This document shows, piece by piece, positions 46,678 through 54,891 of a DNA stretch of 55,348 bases (within the stretch, counting starts at the first letter, position 1; each line of letters opens with the position of its first letter). The position numbers and the translations under genes are program-made. The notes under the pieces were generated by a model. It did no database searches. It was not told the origin of the DNA and saw only the letters and a list, made by a program, of their open reading frames with translations. The DNA is from an uncultured bacterium (lineage in GTDB: Bacteria > Hydrogenedentota > Hydrogenedentia > Hydrogenedentales > Hydrogenedentaceae): assembly GCA_938014335.1 (NCBI GenBank), contig CALLRP010000057.1, positions 1 to 55,348 of the forward strand, given 5' to 3'.

Positions 46678-47190
46678 TCATTTGGTTTTCGTTTTTTTAC
46701 TATTTTTTGAGGGCGATGGGTGAGTTTGTGTTGTTTGGAGAGAAGAACAAACGGATTTCATTCGGCAGTTAACGAAAGGAAGAAGTTTCTCGTTGGGTAA
46801 GGGTTTCTGGATAATTTTATCTAAAGTCCATTTTCTTAAAGTGGTGGTAAGGGTAACGCGAACTTCATACATAGCTTTATGAAAAGAACAAACATGGTCT
46901 AAGTCGTCGGTATCTTTACAATAATCTCCTAATATTTTCCCTTCACAGGCTTCTACAATTTCGAGGAGGGTAATTTGTTCAGGGGGGAGATTTAAAGTAA
47001 AACCACCTGAAGGACCTCTGTGGGCATTGAGAAGTCTTGCTTTGGTGAGAAGGGTCATAATTTTGGAAAGATATGAGGTAGAAATGTGTATATGCTTTGT
47101 AAGTTCGAGATGGGAAACAGGTTCTTGTTTATTGTGAAGGGCAATGTATGTTAATGCTTGTATGGCTGTAATTGTCGTGTTACTGAACAT
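46678..47190 (-). CDS. Rrf2-family transcriptional regulator
   Basis: The 170-residue winged-helix protein has the Rrf2 pattern: AIQALTYIALHN, the HTH HLELTKHIHISTSYLSKIMTLL, the wing AHRGPSGGFTLNLPPEQITLLEIVEACEG. Cysteines at 82, 91, 101, 142 and 148 could ligate an Fe-S cluster, although the spacing differs from the compact three-Cys site of IscR and NsrR. It follows hcp on the same strand and is separated from it by a hairpin (47216-47250). An NsrR-like NO sensor controlling hcp is the natural inference. AGGG lies 9 bases before the ATG. Confidence 0.88.
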   Translation of the reverse strand: MFSNTTITAIQALTYIALHNKQEPVSHLELTKHIHISTSYLSKIMTLLTKARLLNAHRGPSGGFTLNLPPEQITLLEIVEACEGKILGDYCKDTDDLDHVCSFHKAMYEVRVTLTTTLRKWTLDKIIQKPLPNEKLLPFVNCRMKSVCSSLQTTQTHPSPSKNSKKTKTK

Positions 47191-47215
47191 AGATATAACC
47201 CTATCATATAATTTT

Positions 47216-47250
47216 AAGGGAACAGGTATATTAAAAATACCTGCTCCCTT
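47216..47250. terminator. Hairpin between hcp and the Rrf2 gene
   Basis: AAGGGAACAGGTAT (47216-47229) pairs with ATACCTGCTCCCTT (47237-47250), one mismatch, seven-base loop. It lies 9 bases after the hcp stop. The T-run is best on the plus strand (six T's), weaker on the minus strand, so it may only partly terminate hcp transcription and let some message read into the regulator gene. Confidence 0.65.
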
Positions 47251-47258
47251 TTTTAAAT

Positions 47259-48569
47259 TTATGATACGACTTGAAGGATACGCTTTACATCTTCCTGTGC
47301 GTTATTGCCGATAGGTTTGAGGTCGTATTTCTCTTGTAAAATTTTTAACACATTAGGGGTGATAAATGCGGGTAAGGCAGGACCTAATCGAATGCCTTTT
47401 ACTCCTAATGATAGTAATGTGAGAAGAACGGCGACTGCTTTTTGTTCAAACCAACTGACTACAAGAGTTAAGGGCAAATCATTCACTCCACAATTAAAAA
47501 CCTTTGCCAGTGCGAGTGCTGTTTGAATTGCACCATAGGAATCATTGCACTGTCCCATGTCAAGTAGACGAGGGATGCCTTCTACATCTCCATAATCATA
47601 ATTGCGTATACGATATTTGCCACAACCCAGTGTAAGAATAAGGGATTCTTTAGGAGTATTTTGTGCAAAATCAGCAAAGTAGTTACGACCGGGTTCTGCA
47701 CCATCACAACCTCCGATGAGGAATACATGTTTAATTTTCCCTGCTTTAATCAAATCAATAAGTTTGTCTGCCACAGATAAAATATAGGTCCAGTGGAAAC
47801 CAATAGTACTTTCTTTTATTTCAGTGGGTTGTAAGGGACCTATTTCGAGTGCTTTTTGGATAACGGGTGAAAAGTCGCCATCCTTCAATCGCGGTGCCCC
47901 GGGGACACCTGTACAATGAAGAGTGAACAAACGGTCGAGGTAGGTATTATGACTTGAAGGAATAAGCACACAATTGGTAGTTACGACGATAGGTCCTCCA
48001 AAGCGTTCAAATTCTTTACGTTGGAGTTGCCATGCACCACCGTAATGACCAGCAAAGTGGGGATATTCTCTTAATTTGGGATACATATGAGCGGGTAACA
48101 TTTCGCCATGAGTGTATACTTTTATTCCCGTATCTTTTGTTTGCTCCAATAATTGCTTCAGGTCTAATAAATCATGCCCTGTGATAAGGATGCCGGGTCC
48201 TTCCTGAATGCCTTCTTTTACTTTTACGGGTGATGGATTGCCAAAAGTTTCAACATGAGCATTGTTGAGCAATTCCATTGTTTTTAAATTCATGCGTCCG
48301 CATTCCAGAACTAATTCTAAAAGATGTTCCATATCAAAATTGACATTTGTCATGGTGGCGAAAAGAGCACGTTCAATAAACTCCTCGATTTCAGGGTCTG
48401 TTTTCCCTAAACGGCGAGCGTGGTGCTTGTAGGCACACATTCCTTTCAGTCCATAAAGCAAGGTTTTCTGCAAAGATTCCATATCGGCATCTTTTCCACA
48501 GACACCTTTTTGTGTGCATCCGGTACCATTGAAGGTTTGTTCACATTGGTCGCAAAACATGTTTGTCAT
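47259..48569 (-). CDS. hcp: Hybrid cluster protein (hydroxylamine reductase / NO reductase), short class
   Basis: The 436-residue cytoplasmic Fe-S protein begins with a C-x2-C-x8-C-x5-C motif (CDQCEQTFNGTGC then TQKGVC), the cubane cluster site of class I/III Hcp, not the E. coli [2Fe-2S] type. Hybrid-cluster ligands are all recognisable: the HGEMLPAH His/Glu, NCVLIPSSHN, IGGCDGAEPGRN, LTLGCGKYRI, LDMGQCNDSYGA and SWFEQKAVAVLL. About 110 residues of helical domain present in class I (about 550 residues) are missing, which fits class III. Hcp reduces NO to N2O or hydroxylamine to ammonia and protects against nitrosative stress. A strong AAAGGAG precedes the ATG. An Rrf2 regulator follows. Confidence 0.94.
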   Translation of the reverse strand: MTNMFCDQCEQTFNGTGCTQKGVCGKDADMESLQKTLLYGLKGMCAYKHHARRLGKTDPEIEEFIERALFATMTNVNFDMEHLLELVLECGRMNLKTMELLNNAHVETFGNPSPVKVKEGIQEGPGILITGHDLLDLKQLLEQTKDTGIKVYTHGEMLPAHMYPKLREYPHFAGHYGGAWQLQRKEFERFGGPIVVTTNCVLIPSSHNTYLDRLFTLHCTGVPGAPRLKDGDFSPVIQKALEIGPLQPTEIKESTIGFHWTYILSVADKLIDLIKAGKIKHVFLIGGCDGAEPGRNYFADFAQNTPKESLILTLGCGKYRIRNYDYGDVEGIPRLLDMGQCNDSYGAIQTALALAKVFNCGVNDLPLTLVVSWFEQKAVAVLLTLLSLGVKGIRLGPALPAFITPNVLKILQEKYDLKPIGNNAQEDVKRILQVVS

Positions 48570-48621
48570 AAGTTCATCTCCTTTAATAAGGTTATAGTTT
48601 GATGGTGTAAAACATACATAA

Positions 48622-48638
48622 TAGATATATTATATCTA
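48622..48638. promoter_or_regulatory. Palindromic operator candidate between hcp and sod
   Basis: TAGATATA-T-TATATCTA is a perfect 8-1-8 inverted repeat. It lies 53 bases upstream of the hcp start and about 120 before the divergent dismutase start. The arrangement and length resemble Rrf2/NsrR-type operators, and an Rrf2 gene lies downstream of hcp. Regulation is inference. Confidence 0.45.
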
Positions 48639-48757
48639 ATTTATATATAATAGTCAAATTTAAAATCAAAAATTTTCAGGAATATAGAAAAGAGACTTAT
48701 TGTTTTATTCAACGAAATTGAAATTTGAAACTCAAATATAAAACAAAGGAGAAAACA

Positions 48758-49474
48758 ATGAGTACCTCACGAAGAGAATTTTTGTTAGCAAGTAGTTCAC
48801 TGATAACGGCAAGTTCTGTTATAGGTGTCCCTGTATTTGCACAAACAGAAGGGGGAAGTTCGGAGCACAAACTTCCGGAATTGCCCTATGCATATGATGC
48901 GTTGGAACCTTACATTGATGCACGGACCATGGAATTACATCATTCCAAACATCATGCGGCGTATGTGAAAGGATTGAACACAGCGGAAAAGGCTCTTGAA
49001 GAAGCAAGAGCAAAAAACGATTTTGCTTTGGTTCAGCATTGGTCAAAACAATCGGCATTCCATGGAGGTGGACATTTCTTACACAGTATGTTCTGGAAAA
49101 TCATGGCACCACCTAACAATGGCGGGGGAGGAAAACCTTCGGGCGAGTTATTAGAACGAATTGAAAAAGATTTTGGGTCATTTGAAGCGTTTCAAAACCA
49201 TTTTTCATCTGCTGCAAATGCAGTAGAAGGTGGAGGCTGGGCTTTATTACATTATCGTCCGACAGATGACAAATTGATTGTTTTGCAAGCAGAAAATCAA
49301 CATAAACTTTCACCGTGGGGTGTATTCCCGGTATTAGGTATAGATGTATGGGAACATGCGTATTACTTAAAGTATCAAAATAACCGTGCGGAATACGTTA
49401 AAGCATGGTGGAATGTGGTTAACTGGGGACAAGTGGAAAAGAACATAAATGCCTTAAAAGGACTCGCTATATAG
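48758..49474 (+). CDS. Tat-exported Fe/Mn superoxide dismutase
   Basis: The product has 238 residues from the ATG at 48758, with AAAGGAG just before it; the frame opens 11 codons earlier without support. An N-terminal twin-arginine signal (SRREFLLASSSLITASS) ends near VFAQ, so the folded metalloenzyme goes to the periplasm. The dismutase domain is complete: LPYAYDALEPYIDARTMELHHSKHHAAYV with the first metal His, FHGGGHFLHSMFW with the second, and DVWEHAYYLKY with the Asp and His ligands. It converts superoxide to H2O2 and O2. It is divergent from hcp across a 190-base region with a palindrome, so it may share stress control. Metal choice (Fe or Mn) cannot be fixed by eye. Confidence 0.93.
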   Translation: MSTSRREFLLASSSLITASSVIGVPVFAQTEGGSSEHKLPELPYAYDALEPYIDARTMELHHSKHHAAYVKGLNTAEKALEEARAKNDFALVQHWSKQSAFHGGGHFLHSMFWKIMAPPNNGGGGKPSGELLERIEKDFGSFEAFQNHFSSAANAVEGGGWALLHYRPTDDKLIVLQAENQHKLSPWGVFPVLGIDVWEHAYYLKYQNNRAEYVKAWWNVVNWGQVEKNINALKGLAI

Positions 49475-49494
49475 TATAAACTTAACCCTTCTCG

Positions 49495-49531
49495 AAAAAA
49501 TAAGCCTGCTCAAAAATCGCAGGCTTATTTT
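49495..49531. terminator. Bidirectional terminator between sod and PHP genes
   Basis: TAAGCCTGC (49501-49509) pairs with GCAGGCTTA (49519-49527) over a nine-base loop. A-run upstream and T-run downstream provide U-tracts on both strands. It serves the convergent dismutase and PHP genes. Confidence 0.88.
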
Positions 49532-49545
49532 CATTTTATTATAGT

Positions 49546-50883
49546 CTAATAAATTTCAATAGAATTCGTATAAACCCAGGGAACCCATTTTTTATTAAGG
49601 TATAGTTGTGCTTCAACACGGTACTTTCCTGCTTCAGTGGGTTTCCATTCAAAATCTCTTCCGTCATGTTCCTGAACAGCAATACCATGCCGATAGATGA
49701 TGAATTTGCATGGATAAGGAGAAGCCATTTTCAATGAAAGATTTGAGTTTAAAGGAATTTTCTCTCCGCAGACCGCTTTTACATTTCCGTCATCAGCAAA
49801 GAATACAAAACCTTTGGTCTCTGCAAGCATTTCAAATCCAATAAATACTCTGCCTTCTTTCAATGCCTCCAATATGGCTTGTTCAGATAATTCATGAGCA
49901 AGGACATGTGTGGATACATAGCGAACCATGAGGGGATAGGGGTCTAATTGCAAATGGAATAGCGTCTTATTCGGTTCTAATTTACCGAACATGACACGAA
50001 GTAATAAACGGGAGAAAGGATTAAGTTTAAACTCCCCCACTTTTTTCGGACTGGTATCTTCTACATATAAGGTACCTTGTGGAGTTAGTTTCCCTACGAA
50101 ACCTGTATTTTGGTGGCAATCATTTCCAGAGATGCCCACTATTTTTCGGCTGATGTTCATTTCATCCCATCTTTTTATGACTTCTGTGAGTGGACTGAAG
50201 ATACTTCTTAATAGTTGTTCATGATATTTATTGATATTTAAGATGATATTGGGAAACAGTGTGTAGATGAGATATTTTCTATCAAGGCTTTTAAAGTTGG
50301 TATGGATATTATAAATTTCCATCCCTGTAAGTTCAGGTAATTGCCATTCACGGGGTTCTTCAGAATGGGCAAAGAAGAGAAGTCCGCCTTTTTCATGAAT
50401 TTCTTTGGCAAGTGATTCGGGGTCTTTATTGCAATCAAGAACGGTATCAGTTGGTAAGCCCCACGGCATAAAACCATAGTTCATTTCATAGCCTGGGATA
50501 AAAATTACACCATCATGTTCACCACGCCATTGTTTTGAATAGTCCGCTTTTCCTTCATCACAATGGTCAGACATACAAATAAATTGTCGCTTTTCCTGTT
50601 TTAATGCTTTCAAAATTTCTTCAAATGGAACCTGACTATCATGGGACAATTCAGAGTGGCTATGACAAACTCCGGCATAGTCGTTCCAACCATCATCATA
50701 AATCGGGGGTTGATATTGTCTTCGCAATTCTTCCCATGCTCTTTGTTCGCGTGGAAATTCAACATAACGGTTATACAGTGCATTACGAAAAAGGAACAAA
50801 AAACCAATTAAAATCAAGACGATAAGGATTGATATACTATATAGTGTCCATTTGATGATTCGCTTTAAAATAGAAGATATCAT
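49546..50883 (-). CDS. Membrane-anchored PHP-domain metal-dependent phosphoesterase
   Basis: The 445-residue protein has an N-terminal membrane helix (about residues 14-34, ILIVLILIGFLFLF), so it faces the periplasm or is exported. The PHP domain follows: CHSHSELSHDSQVPFEEIL (about 72), FICMSDHCDEG (about 100), FIPGYEMNYGF (about 130), LLFFAHSEEPREW (about 173) and GISGNDCHQNTGF (about 255). A beta-rich C-terminal domain (about 355-445) ends the protein. Polymerase- and phosphatase-type PHP proteins are normally cytoplasmic; exported versions may act on phosphate esters at the surface. The substrate is unknown. AAAGGAA precedes the ATG. Confidence 0.85.
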   Translation of the reverse strand: MISSILKRIIKWTLYSISILIVLILIGFLFLFRNALYNRYVEFPREQRAWEELRRQYQPPIYDDGWNDYAGVCHSHSELSHDSQVPFEEILKALKQEKRQFICMSDHCDEGKADYSKQWRGEHDGVIFIPGYEMNYGFMPWGLPTDTVLDCNKDPESLAKEIHEKGGLLFFAHSEEPREWQLPELTGMEIYNIHTNFKSLDRKYLIYTLFPNIILNINKYHEQLLRSIFSPLTEVIKRWDEMNISRKIVGISGNDCHQNTGFVGKLTPQGTLYVEDTSPKKVGEFKLNPFSRLLLRVMFGKLEPNKTLFHLQLDPYPLMVRYVSTHVLAHELSEQAILEALKEGRVFIGFEMLAETKGFVFFADDGNVKAVCGEKIPLNSNLSLKMASPYPCKFIIYRHGIAVQEHDGRDFEWKPTEAGKYRVEAQLYLNKKWVPWVYTNSIEIY

Positions 50884-50988
50884 TAAATATTTCCTTTAAT
50901 GGTAAGTTATAAAATGTGACAAGAATTTATGAAGATGCGTATAGTATAACACAAATGAAGAAAAAGATTTTTATCGTGGAGATAATCA

Positions 50989-51453
50989 ATGAAACATAAA
51001 GGACCTTATATATATGAATATCCTCGTCCTGCAGTAACCGTAGATGCAGTAGTTTTCAGGAGAGTTGATAAGGATTGGGAAGTATTGTTAATTAAGCGAA
51101 TGAATGCTCCTTTTGAAGGATACTGGGCGTTACCTGGGGGTTTTATAGATGAAGAGGAAACTTTAGAACAAGCGGTAGAGAGGGAATTATTTGAAGAGAC
51201 CTCATTAAAAGGAGTTAAATTACAACAATTGAAAGCATTTAGTAACCCTAATAGAGACCCACGCGGGAGAACAATTGGTGTGGCTTTTGTAGGGATATTA
51301 AAAGATGGAAATGTGAAAGTTTCTGCTAACGATGATGCAAAGGAAGTGAAATGGTTTTCTTTGTACAATCTTCCGGAATTAGCATTTGACCATTCAGAGA
51401 TAATGGATTGTGCTATGGAATGGTTAGAAAAACAAATTCAAGATAAATCCTAA
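50989..51453 (+). CDS. Nudix hydrolase, ADP-ribose pyrophosphatase-like
   Basis: The 154-residue protein has a perfect Nudix box, GGFIDEEETLEQAVEREL followed by FEETSL (about residues 48-70). NRDPRGRTIGVAFVGIL after the box is typical of the ADP-ribose/NrtR subgroup, but the C-terminal DNA-binding domain of NrtR is absent, so this is a catalytic form. It begins with GGAGAT before the ATG and is followed 16 bases later by pncB and then nadE. A role in NAD turnover, recycling ADP-ribose, is the best inference. Confidence 0.9.
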   Translation: MKHKGPYIYEYPRPAVTVDAVVFRRVDKDWEVLLIKRMNAPFEGYWALPGGFIDEEETLEQAVERELFEETSLKGVKLQQLKAFSNPNRDPRGRTIGVAFVGILKDGNVKVSANDDAKEVKWFSLYNLPELAFDHSEIMDCAMEWLEKQIQDKS

Positions 51454-51469
51454 TTTTTCTGGAGTATAT

Positions 51470-52951
51470 ATGCAAAAGTTTGAATTAGCACCGTGGTTTG
51501 AAAGAAAAAATCTTGCACTGTTAACGGATTTATATCAGTTGACAATGATGGCAGGATATTATAAAGAGGGAAGAGGGCAAATACCTGTCACTTTTGATTA
51601 TTTTTTCCGTAGTTTACCTCCTCATGCTGGTTTTGGTATTTTTGCGGGATTAGAATCATTTTTACTTTATCTTAAAAACTTACATTTTACAGAAGATGAT
51701 ATTGAATATTTAAGTAATCTGAATTTATTTAACGATGATTTTTTAACATATTTGAGGAATTTTAAAATACACTTAAAAGTTAAAGCAGTTCCTGAAGGTA
51801 CTTTGATATTTCCATTTGAGCCTGTGGTTCAGATAGAGGGACCTTTATTAGAAGCCCAATTGGTAGAAACAGCATTGCTTAATATGCTGAATTATCAAAC
51901 TTTGATTGCCAGCAAGTCGGCCCGTGTTTGTCTTTCCGCAGAACCCGACCCAGTAATTGAGTTTGGTCTTCGTAGAGCACACGGACCCGATGGTGGAACC
52001 AGTGCTTCAAGAGCAGCGTATATTGGTGGATGTTCTGCTACCTCAAATGTTATGGCTGGGAAAGTTTACGGTATACCTGTTACAGGGACCCACGCCCACA
52101 GCTGGGTGATGAGTTATCAAAGTGAATTAGAGGCATTCCGTGCCTTTGCGAGGCTATATCCACAACGATGTGTACTATTAGTAGATACTTACGACCCGAT
52201 AAAGAGCGGTATCCCCAACGCTATTCAGGTTTTTAAAGAAATGCGAGAACAAGGAATAAATGTAAAACCAGCCATTCGAATTGATTCGGGAGACCTTGCA
52301 CGAATCAGTAAAGTTGCACATAAAATGATGATAGAAGCTGGGTTTGATAATCCTATGATTATTGGTTCAAACGATTTGAATGAAGATTTAATAGCCGATT
52401 TACGTAGGCAGGGAGCAAAAATTAATGCATGGGGAGTGGGGACGCATTTGATAACTTCATATGATTGTCCGGCTTTGAGTGGAGTGTATAAACTGGTAGC
52501 CGTATTTCGAGACGGCGTCTGGGAATCACGGATTAAAATCACGGGTAATGTTGAAAAAAGTACGGATCCGGGGCGAAAAATACCTGTAAGGTATTACAAT
52601 GAGGAAGGGAATTTATTAGGAGATGTGATGTATTTGGAAGGAGAAGAATATCCGCAAAATAGTTTTATCCCGGCTCGTTCTCGACTGTTCCCCCATATTC
52701 CACAAAAGTTAGAAGGGGCTGTGTATGCAGAACCCTTGTTGAAAGAGGTATTTTATAATGGTGATATTACAATACCATTAGAAAGTGTGCAAAATATTCG
52801 TGAACGAGTTAGGAAACAAATATCAGCATTATCTGAGGAATACAAGCGTCTTCGTAATCCTGAAGTGTATCGAGTTTATTTATCACCTCGTTTGGGTGAT
52901 TTGAAAAATCAGATATGGCAAAACCCGGAAGCGGGTATTGTGTTTCAATAG
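51470..52951 (+). CDS. pncB: Nicotinate phosphoribosyltransferase
   Basis: The 493-residue cytoplasmic enzyme makes nicotinate mononucleotide from nicotinate and PRPP, using ATP. Family marks: LLTDLYQLTMMAGYYKEG at the start, FDYFFRSLPPHAGFGIFAG, FGLRRAHGPDGGTSASRAAY (about 163), the His phosphorylation region PVTGTHAHSWVMSY (about 203), AIRIDSGDLARIS (about 263) and NAWGVGTHLITS (about 323). The length fits the longer bacterial/eukaryotic-like form. It sits between Nudix and nadE in an operon; stop and next ATG are 11 bases apart. Confidence 0.95.
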   Translation: MQKFELAPWFERKNLALLTDLYQLTMMAGYYKEGRGQIPVTFDYFFRSLPPHAGFGIFAGLESFLLYLKNLHFTEDDIEYLSNLNLFNDDFLTYLRNFKIHLKVKAVPEGTLIFPFEPVVQIEGPLLEAQLVETALLNMLNYQTLIASKSARVCLSAEPDPVIEFGLRRAHGPDGGTSASRAAYIGGCSATSNVMAGKVYGIPVTGTHAHSWVMSYQSELEAFRAFARLYPQRCVLLVDTYDPIKSGIPNAIQVFKEMREQGINVKPAIRIDSGDLARISKVAHKMMIEAGFDNPMIIGSNDLNEDLIADLRRQGAKINAWGVGTHLITSYDCPALSGVYKLVAVFRDGVWESRIKITGNVEKSTDPGRKIPVRYYNEEGNLLGDVMYLEGEEYPQNSFIPARSRLFPHIPQKLEGAVYAEPLLKEVFYNGDITIPLESVQNIRERVRKQISALSEEYKRLRNPEVYRVYLSPRLGDLKNQIWQNPEAGIVFQ

Positions 52952-52962
52952 GAGATGACAAA

Positions 52963-54891
52963 ATGAGATTGGTTAAAGTAGCTACATCCGGAGTTTCAGT
53001 AAAAGTCGGAGATTTTCAAAGGAATACAAAAAATCTATGTGAACTAATTGAAACTGCCAAGAAAGAAAAAGTGCATTTGTTAGTAACCCCGGAACTGGCT
53101 ATTAGCGGTTATAGTTTAGAAGACCGTTTATTTTGGGATGACATTGTTGAACATAGCTGGGAGTCATTACTTCAAATAGCAAAACATACAGAGGGTATAG
53201 GAGTTTTCGTGGGGCTTCCTGTTCAGAAAGAAGCCCATTTGTTTAATGCAACGGCATTTGTGTGTAACAAAAAGGTGTATGGATTGATACTAAAGAAATA
53301 TTTACCTACCTATCAGGTTTTTTATGAAGGGCGGTATTGGTCCTCATGGGGGGGGGGAACAACTGAAATTCATGGGATACCCGCGGGGGATATTATTTTT
53401 GAGTTACCTTATGGTTTGGTTTCCGCAGAAATTTGCGAAGATATATGGTCTTCTCACTCTCCATCAACAGACCGTGCTATACATGGAGCGGAAATTATTT
53501 GTAATTTAAGCGCCTCCCCTTTTAGTCCTTTGAAAAATCAACTGCGGAAACAATTGGTATTGACCAATGCCATGCGGATTAAGGTCGTATATATCTATTC
53601 GAATTTGTTAGGTTGTGATAATAGTCGGCTTATTTTTGATGGGGGAGGAATAATTGCCACTCCGGAGGGTTCGTTGGTTTGGGGTCCTATTTTATCTAAT
53701 AAGCGATGGACACTTACAACAACGGTTGTAAATTTAAATGAAGTTACACGATTAAGGAAAGAAAATTCCACATGGAAGACAGAGGCTCTGCAATTTGAAA
53801 ACGATAATAGCACGAAGCGAGTTGTTGTTGAATATCCTCAATATAAACCGTCTCCATTAAAAGAATGGGTAAACACACTCCCCAAAAGTTTCTATGTGCC
53901 AGAAGAAAAAAAAGCAGACAATCTGGTGGAAACCAATTATTTTGAGCAATTATTCTCCGCATTATCATTAGGACTTCGTGATTATTTCGAGAAGGTGGGT
54001 GTTTTTAATAAATTTTTAGTGGCATTGTCTGGGGGAAGGGATAGTGCTTTAAGTTTATTATTAGCGGTAGAAGCAAGCAAGAATTTGAATGAAGGAAAGT
54101 GGCCCGAGAAGTATAAAAGAAAAGTAGAGTGTATTTATTTGCCTCATAAGAGTTATAGCAGTTCAGATACAAGAAAATCAGCAGAAGCCCTGGCAAAAGA
54201 ATTAGGAGTACCTTTCTCTGTTGTAAGTATTCATGAAGAAGCGGACATTGCATATAAAAAAGCAGTTGAAATTGTAGGTAGTGAAGATGAAGTGAAGCCT
54301 ATTACAAAACAAAATTTGCAAGCACGCGTTCGTGGAGCTATGATGTTAAATTGGGCTAATAATGTGAATGGCTTATTATTAGTAACTTCTAATTTAAGTG
54401 AATCCGCAGTAGGATATACGACAACGGGTGGAGATAATGAAGGGGGGTTCTCACCCATTGCAAATGTCCCCAAAACGGTTATTTCGGCATTATTGGAATA
54501 TCTTGCGGATACGCGAAAAATTCGTTCCCTGGAAATGATATTGAAGATACCTCCCACAGCAGAGTTAGCACCTCATCAAACCGATGAGGGTGACCTTATG
54601 CCATATAAGGTGTTAGATGAATTGATTTATCTTTTTGCTAAACAACGATTTTCTCTCGTGGATTGCTGGAAGATATTGTGCTTGAGATTTCCAGAATTTT
54701 CGAAAAATCAACTGAAACAATGGACAGAAAATTTTGCAAAAAGATTTGTTGCTAACCAATGGAAACGGGACCAACACCCTGTTTCCTTAAAAGTTTTAGA
54801 ACCTGATTTTGACCCCAAAACGGGGTTTCGTTTTCCCGTAATTCAGAGTATTGATGAAGAATTAGAAAAATTAAGAAAAACGAAACTTTAA
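52963..54891 (+). CDS. nadE: Glutamine-dependent NAD+ synthetase
   Basis: The product has 642 residues from the ATG at 52963 (AGGAGATG upstream); the frame is open 16 codons earlier, overlapping pncB, without a ribosome site. It performs the last step of NAD synthesis, amidating nicotinic-acid adenine dinucleotide. The N-terminal nitrilase-like glutaminase domain has its triad Glu in LLVTPELAISGYS, Lys in LKKYLPTYQVFYEG and Cys in SAEICEDIWS. The C-terminal synthetase domain has the PP-loop LVALSGGRDSALSLL (about 350), NLQARVRGAMMLNWAN and TSNLSESAVGYTTTGGDNEGG. Ten consecutive G's at 53348-53357 encode WGGG. Confidence 0.95.
   Translation: MRLVKVATSGVSVKVGDFQRNTKNLCELIETAKKEKVHLLVTPELAISGYSLEDRLFWDDIVEHSWESLLQIAKHTEGIGVFVGLPVQKEAHLFNATAFVCNKKVYGLILKKYLPTYQVFYEGRYWSSWGGGTTEIHGIPAGDIIFELPYGLVSAEICEDIWSSHSPSTDRAIHGAEIICNLSASPFSPLKNQLRKQLVLTNAMRIKVVYIYSNLLGCDNSRLIFDGGGIIATPEGSLVWGPILSNKRWTLTTTVVNLNEVTRLRKENSTWKTEALQFENDNSTKRVVVEYPQYKPSPLKEWVNTLPKSFYVPEEKKADNLVETNYFEQLFSALSLGLRDYFEKVGVFNKFLVALSGGRDSALSLLLAVEASKNLNEGKWPEKYKRKVECIYLPHKSYSSSDTRKSAEALAKELGVPFSVVSIHEEADIAYKKAVEIVGSEDEVKPITKQNLQARVRGAMMLNWANNVNGLLLVTSNLSESAVGYTTTGGDNEGGFSPIANVPKTVISALLEYLADTRKIRSLEMILKIPPTAELAPHQTDEGDLMPYKVLDELIYLFAKQRFSLVDCWKILCLRFPEFSKNQLKQWTENFAKRFVANQWKRDQHPVSLKVLEPDFDPKTGFRFPVIQSIDEELEKLRKTKL
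53348..53357. repeat. G10 homopolymer inside nadE
   Basis: Ten consecutive G bases within the glutaminase domain (codons for Trp-Gly-Gly-Gly). This is the longest G or C run I noticed in this AT-rich window. Slippage would frameshift nadE. Confidence 0.9.
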
